The position numbers and the translations under genes were made by a program. Below are positions 9,999 through 19,806 of a stretch of DNA of 64,000 nt, piece by piece (position 1 is the first letter of the stretch; each line of letters starts with the position of its first letter). The notes below the pieces were generated by a model, which was given only the letters and a program-made list of their open reading frames with translations, did not search any database and was not told where the DNA came from. Source of the stretch: Dryocosmus kuriphilus (lineage: Eukaryota > Arthropoda > Insecta > Hymenoptera > Cynipidae); contig CM076196.1 in the NCBI GenBank assembly GCA_038277395.1, positions 82,091,786 through 82,155,785 on the forward strand, given 5' to 3'.

Positions 9999-11924
9999 GA
10001 TAATAAGGAGTCATCGCAAAGATATATTTAGTTAATTCCTCAAACAATTGAGTGTATTCATTTAAAAATATTCAAACTCTAATTTCTTTATAAACATTGT
10101 TCGGAAAAATATTCGTTGCACTTCGAAAAATGCGACAGTGATAACTAATCACCGTATAAACAACAACCATAATTTTGACTGGAAAAATGCAAAAATTTTA
10201 AATAGGGAAACAAATTAGGAGATAGCTGAAATGGATATATTTACCATTAATAAACAAACGGATACCACAAATCTTAATGCTAATTATGACAAAGTTTTGA
10301 ATATTATTTTAAATAATAAATTTTAGGTTCTCAAATTTTTCCCATTAAAATTACTTTATTACTTATAATATATACAATAATAATAATACATCTCCCACCA
10401 TTTAATGTATCGTCCTGAAATTTTGCTTCATAATTCAGTTTGACTCGGACAGTGAGAATGTAAACATGTGCTGATTTTGAAACTTGTACAGAAATTGCTT
10501 AATGGTAATCATCACAGTTATCTTTAATATATTACAAACAAAAAGAGTTTATTAAAAAATAAGTAATACATTGTTTAATTAAATTTCTATTCTTAGGAGA
10601 CAAATTATGGTATATATCATACTTAAATTTCTTTTTAAACAAATTATTATCAACGAGTTCCATTGACCTAAAATTTCTTGAAAGAGAAACGAATTGAAAA
10701 ACAAAAAAACGATTAAATTAGAAGAAAAAAATATAGTGTATTTTTTTTTACCATATTGTATTGTTAATCTAGTAAAGAGGGCCACAATTAAGGGCCGAAA
10801 GCTTGTGCAATATAAGTAAATAAAAAAAATATCAACTTAGCAACCCGCTAGACTTTTTTTTTTAGAATTGAAAAAACCAAAAAAACTAAAAAAATGGAGT
10901 AAAGAAAGAGAAGACAACCAAAAAACCCCTTCCTTTTTTTTATTCCTCCTCTTTTTTAAAATTATTTTTTAATTTTCTTTAAAAGCATTCTTTAACAGTT
11001 TTCATTTTTAAACAAAATAAGGAGTCAAAGATATATTTAGTTAATTCAAATTTTTGAGTGTATTCATTTAAAAAAAATAAATATTGTTCGGAAAAATATT
11101 CGTTGCACTTAAAAAGACAACGTAATTTTGACTGGAAAAATGCAAAAATTTTAAATAGGGAAAAAAAAAAGAAGATTAAATGGTCCATATAAAAACTAAT
11201 AAAAATACCATTAATAAACAAACGGATACCACAAATCTTAATGCTAATTATGACAAAGTTTTGAATATTATTTTAAATTTTAGGTTCTCAAATTTTTCCC
11301 ATTAAAATTACTTTATTACTTATATATATACAATAATAAGAAATCTCCCACCATTAAATCGTCCTGAAATTTTGCTTCATAATTCATTGACTCGGACAGT
11401 GAGAATGTAAACATGTGCTGATTTTGAAACTTGTACAGACTCTAATTGCTTAATGGTAATCTCACAGTTAAAATAAAATTCCTTACATTGTTTAATTAAA
11501 ATTCTTAGGAGACAAATTATGGTATATATCATTGACTTAAATTTCTTTAAACAAATTATTATCATTCTGAATGGTTCCATTGACCTAAAATTTGAAACGA
11601 AGCTAAGTGAAAAACAAAGAAAATTCCTTGTAGGTGAGTCTAGTACGACATTGTATTAGAAGTAAAAAATATAGTGTATTGTTAGAAATGAGTATTTACC
11701 ATATTGTATTGTTAATCTAGTACCTGAAGAGGGCCACAATTAAGGGCCGAAAGCTTATAAGTAAATAAAAAATATATCAACTTAGCAACAAAAATTTTTT
11801 TTTTTAGAATTGAAAAAACCAAAAAACTAAAAAAATGGAGTAAAGAAAGAGAAGACAACCAACCAAAACCCCTTCCTTCTCTTTTTTCCTTCCTCCTCTT
11901 TTTTAAAAATTATTTTTTAATTTT
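9952..11924 (+). repeat. Direct tandem duplication (~1 kb), indel-diverged
   Basis: Copy 1 spans about 9952-10983 and copy 2 about 10987-11924. Long blocks are the same in both, for example CAAACGGATACCACAAATC at about 10256 and 11219, and GAGGGCCACAATTAAGGGCC at about 10778 and 11728. The copies differ mainly by many gaps and replacements of 2-40 bases, and rarely by isolated substitutions. No coding potential is seen in either copy. Confidence 0.8.
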
Positions 11925-12572
11925 CTTATTCTCACAATATTATTTTTAAAAATATATAAAAAGCCAACGTTTCTTCGTAACTCTAACACCCTTATCAAGG
12001 CAACTCAACCTAAAAATAAAGTAAAAAAATTAGACGCCAAGAGGGAACGAAGATGTCACCCTATGGAAGCCTAACCTTAAAATAAAATTCCTTAGAGAAA
12101 GTACGACCCTGTATACACATGCGCGTACTACGTCACCAATTACAAATTTCGAAAAGAGAAAGTAAGTAATTTTTAAATAATTAAGGGTATTATTACTTGA
12201 GTCTAAATCAAAAAAAAAAAATAAAACATATCAGTTATAAATTTTAAACAGGAGAACATGACACAATAATGAAGCATTTAGGGAATTAACATCTGACTCT
12301 AAATGGAAAAAAACAAAAAGAAAATTCATGGAAATTTTAAAGGATTTAAATATAAGTTACCATATTATCATAACAGCTACTCAATTTCATCTTTTTTCAA
12401 TTAATCGTAATCGACTTTAATTTTTCTCGTATTTTATACTAAAACTATGAATTTTAATGAGCTGACCGTTGCAAATCTCCAAAAAATTGCTTTTATTAAT
12501 TAATTTGTTCATGCTATAATAAATAATTTTATTTATATATTCTCACACTCTGTAAATTATTTACGAGTAGTA
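11925..12572. other. AT-rich spacer before the gypsy element
   Basis: No gene. A short moderately GC-rich patch at 11960-12130 includes, on the minus strand, CTTGATAAGG followed about 16 bases later by GAAACGTTGG. This is reminiscent of a decayed hammerhead core but too degraded to call. Confidence 0.4.
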
Positions 12573-12836
12573 TGTTAGGATATTTCCTTGATCCTACGGC
12601 CGAAACCACTCCTTCCTGTTTGCACTTTCTCGAGAGAGGGAAATTAATTTGACAACACGGACTAAGGTTGAAAAAAAATATATGGTGACTGTATTGAATC
12701 ATACATAAGAATAATACATTTGATCATCTATTTTTTTTCAACCTTAGTCCGTGTTGTCAAATTAATTTCCCTCTCTCAAGAAAGTGCAAACGGGAAGGAG
12801 TGGTTTCGGCCGTAGGATCAAGGAAATATCCTAACA
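12573..12836 (+). repeat. 5' LTR with internal hairpin structure
   Basis: The sequence starts TGTTAGGATATTTCC and ends GGAAATATCCTAACA. The left arm (12573-12680) and right arm (about 12729-12836) are near-perfect inverted copies around a ~48-bp unpaired loop. The right arm matches the 3' LTR in direct orientation. The left arm plus loop (12573-12725) matches the 3' LTR in inverted orientation. A normal LTR is not a palindrome, so the left arm looks like an inverted LTR copy attached to the true 5' LTR. Confidence 0.7.
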
Positions 12837-12930
12837 TTTGAGAAGTGGGATTGTGGCCTGCCTAGACGCCATTTTTGATACGGGAACAAAGGGTTCCGCT
12901 ATTGGGACGGTAATCTAGTGAGAAAAAAAA

Positions 12931-13941
12931 ATGACAGATCTCCGTGAACGGCAAAAGCAGGTAAGGGACAACGAAGACGAAATCGAGTCTTTCGAAAAAT
13001 CGGACGATTTGGATGACGGACAAGGGCCGAACGAAGCCGACGGAAATGGTGCGCAAAAAGTAGATACGACGGCGGAAATACATTCGGACCCAAGCTTAAT
13101 TTTGTCCTTGAACAGTTGACGAACGCGCACGTGTCTCAACATCAGAGACCGGAAACTGCAGCGCCAGTGCCCTCGTACCACATTATGCCGGATTTGAGCA
13201 AAAACATTCAACTTTTTGATGGAGAATTAGGTGACTCATTTGCACGAGAATGGATCGAAAACATTGTAAGCATGATGCAGCTACACCAGTGGCCAGAAAG
13301 CTTTACCTTGGAAAATGGCGAGGTCACATTTGAAAGGAAGAGCCAAATTTTGGTTTTAAGGTCGATCATCGGAATTGAATACCTGGGAAAAATTTGAAAG
13401 AGCGTTCCGTAAAACGTTTATAAGTGTTGCAAGTCTTCCTGTGCGATTGCAAAGGATGACAGATCGCGTCCAAGCCAAAAGTGAAGTGCTCAGTACCTAC
13501 TTCCACGAAAAAGTTAAATTGTGTAAAAGTGTCAAATTAGGATTTGAAGATATGAAAGAACAAGTGCTTATTAGACTATGGTCTCGTGAATTGTGTGCGG
13601 TAGTGAGTGCTATCAAACACGAAGATGAAGATGATTTATTCCACGATTTGTTAAAGCAGGAGCGACTAATCGAACGCCGGACTGAAAGAATTCGTGGAAA
13701 CAAGGATCGCAGCACGGCAGAGAAATCATCGAAGCCCAGCAAGGAGCGAAACGAAACAAAATCATTTACTACAACGAACACCAAAAATCCAGATCGACGA
13801 CCACCGCTGAAGAATGACAAAGCCGAAATAGTGTGTTACAACTGTGACCGTGGTGGACATTTATCAAGAGACTGCACCGAACCTAGAAAAGAGTTGGAGT
13901 GTCGGAACTGCAACGAGAAGGGTCACACTCAACGACATTGA
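12931..13941 (+). pseudogene. gag: gag of Ty3/gypsy element (capsid and zinc knuckles)
   Basis: Three pieces. 12931-13119 is an acidic N-terminus ending in a TGA. 13116-13397 contains FDGELGDSFAREWI, the start of the retrotransposon capsid domain. 13375-13941 contains the rest of the capsid (WEKFERAFRKTF onward), a basic linker, and two CCHC knuckles of the form CxNCxxxGHxxxxC (CYNCDRGGHLSRDC, then CRNCNEKGH cut by a stop before its last Cys). Gag would form the particle and bind element RNA. A stop near 13117 and a frameshift near 13375 break the frame. The start is the first ATG after the 5' LTR and an unassigned leader. Confidence 0.75.
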
Positions 13942-14049
13942 CGACAGCCAAAGAAATATGGACCAAGTGAAATCAAGCAAGTAACAACCAACTACTCGAA
14001 CTATGGTCGTAAGTTTTTAAAAACCGTAAAAATTGACGAGAATTCACTT

Positions 14050-14952
14050 AGTTCTTTCGTGGATTTTGGAAGCTCTGACTGTACGATAAAAGCGACTACA
14101 GATGTGATGTACGATTTTAAAATTGAGAAAGGAGCAACACCGATAAAAAGTTGGGGATCGACTGAAGCTCCGACGACTTCTCCAGGATGGATATATGCAA
14201 AAGTGACTGTACACGAAATCGAGCTGCGAGATATAAGGTTACTTGTTGTGCCTGACAACGCGCAATCAGTCGACGTATTTATCGGACGGAATTTCACGGA
14301 ATTACCGAAAATTGTTTATGTGAAGTACGATAATGAATTAGTGTTCGGATATCGTGACGATCCATATTTTGGTATGCAAATGGATGAATTTGTGAAAAGT
14401 AAATTGAAACCTAAGGACGAAGAGGTAGCCTTACCTTCAGCAACAATTAATTTCGTGAACGCAAAGAACGACTCCGAGGAATATATTTTACCGGTTATAA
14501 ATTTCAGCGACAAGACGATGACTATTTCCGAAGTAAACAACAATGTCTTTCGGGGGTACGAAATCATGAAGATGTCAGTAGTAGGAGATTCTGCAGATCG
14601 AAGTCAAGTGACACAAGAGCAGGTCGTCGTTGGAAAGGAGCAGACTGACGAAGTACGGACTGATGTTGTGAAAGTGTTGAACGAGTACCGAGACTGTGTT
14701 TTTAAGAACTTGAACGATCTCGGATGTAAGGACTTGATAGAAATGGACATAAAGGAAATACCCGGAAGCAAACCCGTTCAAGGTAGGCTCATACATTTTA
14801 GCCTCGACGAACGTAAGGCGATAGCCGATATGGTGAGAGAATTCAAACAAAGTGGAATAGTGACTGACACAAACTCTCCTTATGCAAGCCCGGTTCTACT
14901 GGTGAAAAAGAAAACCGGAAAAAAACGTTTAGTTATCTGCAAGTGCCATTGA
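14050..14952 (+). pseudogene. pol: Protease and N-terminal RT of Ty3/gypsy pol
   Basis: The region opens with a pepsin-like retroviral-type protease. The active-site triplet reads DFG at 14062-14070, where the family has D-S/T-G, so catalysis is doubtful. Downstream about 130 residues of spacer lead into the RT fingers (SPYASPVLLVKKK and KRLVI). The frame then stops at 14952, and the part of the RT that should follow is deleted. In an intact element this polyprotein matures Gag-Pol and starts reverse transcription. Confidence 0.7.
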
Positions 14953-15359
14953 CGGCAGAGGCCCGGGCGAAGACCGCTTTTATCACTCCGGAGGATACCG
15001 GTGAGTTTACATGGATGGTGCTCGGGTTGACCAACGCACCATTTTTCTTCTCAAAATTGATGCACAAAGTTTTGGGTCCGCTCCAAAATCAAGTGGTTTT
15101 GTATTATTTAAACGACATCCTCATTCCAGGACAAAGCTGCGATGATTAGAAGGAACGATTAGTCTTGGTGTTAGAGTCTCTCAGAAAAGTCAAGTTGACG
15201 ATTCGACTGTCAAAGTGCAAATTTTTGATGACGAAAGTAGCTCACTTGGGTTATGGGATTTCGGAGCAGGGTATAGAACCCGGAATGAATAAGCTGAAAG
15301 CTATTCTCGATTTCCAAGGCCGAAGGATGTTCACGGAATACGACGGTTTTTGGGATTAA
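14943..15359 (+). pseudogene. pol: RT palm/thumb fragment of Ty3/gypsy pol
   Basis: The RT resumes in another frame with TAFITPEDTGEFTW and GLTNAPFFFSKLM. The catalytic box reads YLND at 15105-15116, with AAC (Asn) at 15111-15113 where the family has the first catalytic Asp. An in-frame TAG follows near 15147. The next piece (15165-15359) has KCKF and VAHLGYGISEQGI of the RT thumb, then a frameshift. The loss of the active-site Asp alone would abolish polymerase activity. Confidence 0.75.
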
Positions 15360-16915
15360 CCAGCTTTTTCAGACGGATCGTCCCACGTTTTGCTTCGATA
15401 GCTGATCCTTTATATTCACTGCTGAAAACCGGAAAGAAATTGCTCGAAGATTGGAAAGAAAAGGAAGAGCAGTCGTTCGGGAAATTAAAATCGGCTCTGG
15501 CAACACACCCAGTACTACAAGTTTTTGAAAGGACACGGAAAACCGAGGTTTACTCCGACGCCAGTTCTAAGGGACTGGGAATGATGCTACTACAAGAAGG
15601 AGACGATGGCAAGATGCGTCTCGTATATGCGATCAGCAGACGAACTAGCGAAGCCGAAGAAAATTATCACTCTAGCAAGTTGGAGTTACTGGCTATTGTG
15701 TGGGGAGTCACTCGATTACGAATATTCCTGATAAATATCCCTTTCACTATTGTGACCGACTGCAGAGCTTTGATTTTTCTACAAGCTCATCGAACGAAAA
15801 ATCCGCAGATTGTGAGATGGCACAATCTTCTAAGTGAGTATCAACACGAAATCGTTCATCGACCAGGAGAAAAGCTACAGCATGTTGACCCTTTGAGCAG
15901 AGCGCCGGTGGAGGATCCACCAGAAGAGGATATCCAGGACCAATCCACAATGTTTGCTCTCCAGTCACATGACGATGAGATTCTGCTTTATCAGCACGGG
16001 GATGAGAAGCTGCAACGAAAAATAGAAGTACTCCGGAAAACCCCGGCAGAGAGATTTGTTCGAGAAAAAGGGGAGGTCGAAGGATTCGACCTTCGGGAAG
16101 GACTTCTCTTTAAGCAAGAACGAAGAGGATTGAAGTTCATAGTGCCCTTAGTGATGCGAAAGGGGATAGTGGTCAGATTTCATGATTGCCAAGGACATTT
16201 GTTCCTGGATAAAACTTTCCAGAAAGCAAGTCGACACTATTATTTTCCAGCGATGCGACGGTACATCAAACAGCACATACGATCATGTCTGCACTGCATA
16301 ATGTCAAAGACAAAAACAGGAAAGCAAGAGGGTGAATTGCATCCAATTCCGCGAGGTCGCAGATCATTTGCTGTGATTCACATTGACCACGAAGGACCGT
16401 TGGTGACTAGTGGAAGAGGAAATAAATATGTCTTGGTCATTATAGACAATTTAACCAAATTTGTTCGCCTGGAGGCCGTCAAAAACACCTCTGTAGAAAA
16501 TGTCATACTTAAGTTGGAAGTTTTTATTTTAGATTTCGAAGCGCCAGAGACGATCATCTCTGACCGAGGCACCTGCTTCACCTCTAATAAGTTTGGAGAA
16601 TTCTGCAGAAAGCATGGCATTCGTCACGTGCTTAACTCACCACGTCATGCACGAGAAAATGGGCAAGTGGAACGCATGAACCGTACCTTGATACCTGTCA
16701 TCATCGCAGAAACTATTGAGACGAGAGAACGCAATTGGGATGAAAAATTAAAGGTCGTGGCAATAGACTTGAACGACTCAATCAACAAGGATACGGGAAA
16801 AACTCCGTTTGAATTGCTCTATGGATTCGCACCTCGAAGAGAAGAAGGCCTTTTACATACCTTGACTACCGAGAATGAAGGCAATCAGTACGCGAAACCC
16901 GAAGTATTGCAATAA
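15350..16915 (+). pseudogene. pol: RNase H and integrase of Ty3/gypsy pol
   Basis: The longest intact segment, 521 codons. It begins in the RT connection (FFRRIVPRFASIADPL). RNase H follows with its acidic residues (VYSDASSKGLG, SKLELLAIVW, VTDCRAL). The integrase has an HHCC zinc-binding domain (HDCQGH, later CLHC) and a catalytic core with D (HIDHEGP), D (ISDRGT) and E (ENGQVERMNR), so its DDE triad is preserved. The domain would insert element cDNA into the genome. It ends at a TAA (16913-16915) that cuts the family's C-terminal domain away. The upstream boundary is a frameshift rather than a true start. Confidence 0.85.
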
Positions 16916-17562
16916 CAGGCGCGTGAAGCGATTCAACGCGAACAACAAAAATATAAAGGACGATACGACCAGCATCGGTACCGAAACGTGCACTATAGTG
17001 TTTACGTCACGTGGTATATATGAAGACTGTACCAGAGACTAACGCGGGGAAATCTACCAAGTTTCATAAGAAAAATCGTGGACCTTTAATGGTCTATAAG
17101 GTCCTGCCGTTCGACACATACCGAGTCGCCGATTTACAAAAAGGCAAAACGGGAAAACTGTATGCTACGACTGCTCACGTGAGCCAACTAAAATTGTGGA
17201 AACTAGCTGTCAACGACGACGAAGCAGGGAATGAAATTTCCGACCATCAATTTTCCGAGACTAATAAGAACTTTGATGATGATGATTTAAACAACGTTCA
17301 AAGTGATGTAAACGACGATCGGGCCTACAAAGAACGTGTAATTTTAGGCGGAGAATGTGAAGTGGATAAAAGTGTACGAGTCAATCAAAATGTAAATCGA
17401 AGTGTGAGCGATAGAGTTAACGCACGAGAATCTGAGGGAAAGCCGTCGGAAATAGGTTCTAAGGTCAGAAGGTCAGCCCGGATGAGGAAAGCGCCTAAAC
17501 GCTTTGGAATTGTGTTATCGGGAAGGAACTCGAGGCCAAGTTCTAATAGGATGGCCGAATGA
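16916..17562 (+). pseudogene. pol: Integrase C-terminal domain and tail
   Basis: After the TAA at 16913-16915 the same frame continues with a basic helix (AREAIQREQQKYKGRYD). A frameshift near 17000 then leads to 17011-17562. That segment carries a GPY/F-like module (RGPLMVYKVLPFDTYRV), an acidic Asp/Asn-rich spacer and a basic RRSARMRKAPKRF end. The order fits the C-terminal part of gypsy integrases. No separate env frame is present. Confidence 0.65.
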
Positions 17563-17674
17563 TAGCAAGTTTTTGGACTTACATTGTTCTAAAATAAATT
17601 TGAAAGAAATTATTTGATTGTTTGGGAAATAGCTAGATACGGAACAGAGGAACGAACAGAGAAATGAGTGGAAC

Positions 17675-17682
17675 CGAAGGGG
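17675..17682 (+). promoter_or_regulatory. Candidate polypurine tract
   Basis: GAAGGGGG directly precedes TGAGTAG at 17683. A purine run followed by TG is the usual arrangement for plus-strand priming at a 3' LTR start. If this is correct, the 3' LTR is 17683-17880 and its U3 differs from the 5' end of the element. Confidence 0.4.
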
Positions 17683-17880
17683 GTGAGTAGTCCGAATTGC
17701 ACGATTGACCGCATCGGATCGATTCTTGATCAAATGTATTATTCTTATGTATGATTCAATACAGTCACCATCTATTTTTTTTCAACCTTAGTCCGTGTTG
17801 TCAAATTAATTTCCCTCTCTCGAGAAAGTACAAACGGGAAGGAGTCGTTTCGGCCGTAGGATCAAGGAAATATCCTAACA
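17683..17880 (+). repeat. 3' LTR (start uncertain)
   Basis: 17728-17880 is an inverted match to 12573-12725. 17773-17880 is a direct match to 12729-12836. Both end in CCTAACA followed by the AGTA target repeat. The segment 17683-17727 has no counterpart at the 5' end. A handful of substitutions separate the copies, for example CCACTCC versus CGACTCC, so insertion is not very recent. Confidence 0.6.
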
Positions 17881-17884
17881 AGTA

Positions 17885-18440
17885 CTTGCACCAAATCGGA
17901 TCAAAATTATTGCAAGCTCTAAACTAATTTGTCCAGAGGCATCTTTTTTGTCCTACTGTGCGTTATTGGTGTTCAAAGAGTCTTGTGTATTTAACAAACG
18001 CATTTAATTTAGAGGAAGAAAAAAATATATTTTCATCATGCCTGTTGTGATTCAATTACTTAAAGTCATCTACTTGCAATAAAAATTACTTTAGTCAGTT
18101 AAAATCTACCCCCAACATATACCTTCACGGCGTGGGATATCCGATATCTGCTGCTGTTAAATATTTCTATTGTAATTTTTTATAGTAAATATATTGGACG
18201 CTTATTACCAGAAAGTAATGTAATTTTACAATAGACGTTTTTAACACTGAATTGTAACAAAAATGAAAGTTTTGGTTTACATTACATTTAAATAAAAGAT
18301 AAAAATGCACGGAGAAAATTTATTCATTAAATATTGCAGAATTATTGGTAAGTATGTATCTATCACCCTCAATATTTAGGTTGATATTTTCTTTATGTTG
18401 ATCACTGGGGTTAATAAATTTCACAAAATTATTTTTGCGC
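17885..18440. other. AT-rich spacer
   Basis: No gene. The word CACGGAGAAAAT at 18308-18319 recurs in inverted form at 21959-21970. It may mark an outer TIR element carrying the PLE, but support is limited to about 12 bp. Confidence 0.4.
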
Positions 18441-18443
18441 AAC

Positions 18444-18475
18444 GTTTCATTAGCTAGGTTCACTGACCTCTTCAG
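18444..18475 (-). ncRNA. Degenerate hammerhead ribozyme-like core in PLE-1
   Basis: On the minus strand CTGAAGAG is followed 19 bases later by GAAACGTTG, the two conserved blocks of a hammerhead core. The intervening segment forms only a weak stem (GGT...ACC), so the motif looks decayed. Position and flanks (an ACTGG...TTAATAAATTTCA block downstream) match the better-preserved motifs at 30890 and 60384. Hammerheads are known in PLE terminal repeats. Confidence 0.45.
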
Positions 18476-18782
18476 GCTAAAATTTTATGAAAGTCACCAC
18501 CAAGATATAAAATTAATACATTCAAAAGAAATTCATTTAACGGAATTTAAACAAATTACCTGTCAGTTAGAATTAAAAAATCACATTCTTCCGAAAATTA
18601 TAAAGTTGAAAAAGAGAGTTTCAACTAGTCTGTAGATTATGATTGACATATACGCGTCGTCTGTGAGATGAAAACCACAACTAGCTAACATTAGACCACA
18701 GAGGTGTATTTATATTGAGAAGCTTATACTTTCAGGCACTGATAACGTGTCCCGTATGAAATTAAATAGTGTAAGAAGGACG

Positions 18783-18878
18783 TCATGTTTTTAAATTAAG
18801 GAATATTGGATTGTACGTTTGATTCAAATTATAAATATCCTCTTTCTTAGTAATACCATTATTATTACTGTTGATATA
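18783..18878 (-). pseudogene. PLE C-terminal end beyond mariner insertion
   Basis: The minus-strand frame running from the mariner edge to a stop at 18783 reads YINSNNNGITKKEDIYNLNQ and then a short tail. This fits the K-x-D-x-x-x-L ending that follows the GIY-YIG domain in PLEs. It shows that the mariner split a once-continuous ORF. Confidence 0.6.
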
Positions 18879-18880
18879 TA

Positions 18881-19806
18881 CGAGGTACGTCCAGAAAGTA
18901 AGTGTCCTGGTACTCTCACAGCTGTAGGGAATACTTTTTCGACATGTTGGCAACACTACCGCGTAGCCTGACCCCTCCACTTCAAAACGAGACCAATCCG
19001 AGGTTAGTGTGTTGAAAACTCTTGACGCAGTAACGTCTCTCGCGAAAAATGTCGATCGTATCTCCCGCCAAGTGCGAAATTCGCGCCGTCATTCGCTACC
19101 TCGTTGTGAAGGGAAAAGCTCCAGTTGAGATTTATAATGAGGTAAAAAATGTTTACGGTAATGGAGCTGTGAATCGTACGAGTGTGTACAAGTAGTGCCG
19201 CGAATTTAAAAATGGCCGTACTTCCGTGCATGACGATCAGAGGAGCGGAAGACCTTCAATTGTGACTGACGAACTTGTGGAAAAAATCGAGATTGCGGTC
19301 CGTGACGATCGCAGATTGACGTTAGATGATCTTTCTGCGATGTTTCCGCAAATCTTCAGATCCCTGTTACACGAAACAATCACAGAAACTCTCGGATATC
19401 GGAAATTATCTGCGAGGTGGGTCCCAAAACAGCTGACAACAATGCCAAACTCCTGGACTCTTTTGGATGGGACGTTTTGAACCACCCCCCGTATTCCCCT
19501 GACCAGGCCCCTTCAGATTTCCATCTCTTCACTTCCCTGAAGGTGCACATGGGTGGAAACAAGTTTTGAACGGACGAGGAGGTGAAGGGGGAGGTGGAGA
19601 AGTGGACGAAAGAGCTGGCGGGAGACTTCTTCGAGGCAGGCGTAAAAAAATTGATCCCACGGCTCACCACTTGCATCGAGAGGGATGGTGACTATGTCGA
19701 AAAATAACTTACATATGTACAAGTGTAACCAACTATGTTTTTGCTTTAATAAATTTTTTTTGAAGCCTACATAAATTGAGTACACTTACTTTCTGGACGT
19801 GCCTCG
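18881..19806 (+). mobile_element. Mariner element, internally deleted
   Basis: The TIRs CGAGG(T/C)ACGTCCAGAAAGTAA lie at 18881 and inverted to 19806, each bordered by TA (18879-18880 and 19807-19808), the canonical mariner target duplication. At 926 bp it is shorter than the usual ~1.3 kb. It sits inside the PLE-1 GIY-YIG region and therefore inserted after it. Confidence 0.92.
19049..19707 (+). pseudogene. Mariner transposase remnant (DD34D type)
   Basis: The N-terminus (ATG at 19049) shows the helix-turn-helix region ending in VYK-stop-CREF, where the usual Trp codon is TAG (about 19193). It is followed by GRPSIVTDELVEKIE of the linker. The frame runs to about 19440 and then jumps across a deletion that removed the first two catalytic Asp segments. 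A shifted frame gives HPPYSPDQAPSDFHLF (the third catalytic Asp region, about 19480-19535) and a C-terminal end resembling GDYVEK (19690-19704). With the first two catalytic Asp lost, it cannot transpose by itself. Confidence 0.85.

Larger units (their letters stand above)
12573..17880 (+). mobile_element. Ty3/gypsy LTR retrotransposon, degenerate
   Basis: A gag-protease-RT-RNase H-integrase order with two CCHC knuckles and an HHCC/DDE integrase identifies a Ty3/gypsy element. It is bounded by TGTTAGG...CCTAACA and flanked on both sides by AGTA (12569-12572 and 17881-17884), a plausible 4-bp target duplication. The coding region has several stops and frameshifts and a mutated RT active site, so it is not autonomous. 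No env-like ORF is present. The LTRs are abnormal: the 5' end is a hairpin and the two element ends are inverted repeats of each other over 153 bp (12573-12725 and 17728-17880). Confidence 0.88.

Noticed and set aside
11958..12010. Hammerhead ribozyme on the minus strand
   Set aside because: Only CTTGATAAGG and GAAACG resemble the core. CUGANGA is not intact and helix II does not pair.
13497..13820. 107-codon minus-strand frame within the gypsy gag region
   Set aside because: It is a shadow of gag coding sequence on the other strand with no supporting motif.
12573..17880. DIRS-type retroelement, because the ends are inverted repeats
   Set aside because: The element has an HHCC/DDE integrase and no tyrosine recombinase, and it is flanked by a 4-bp target duplication, so it is Ty3/gypsy with abnormal LTRs.
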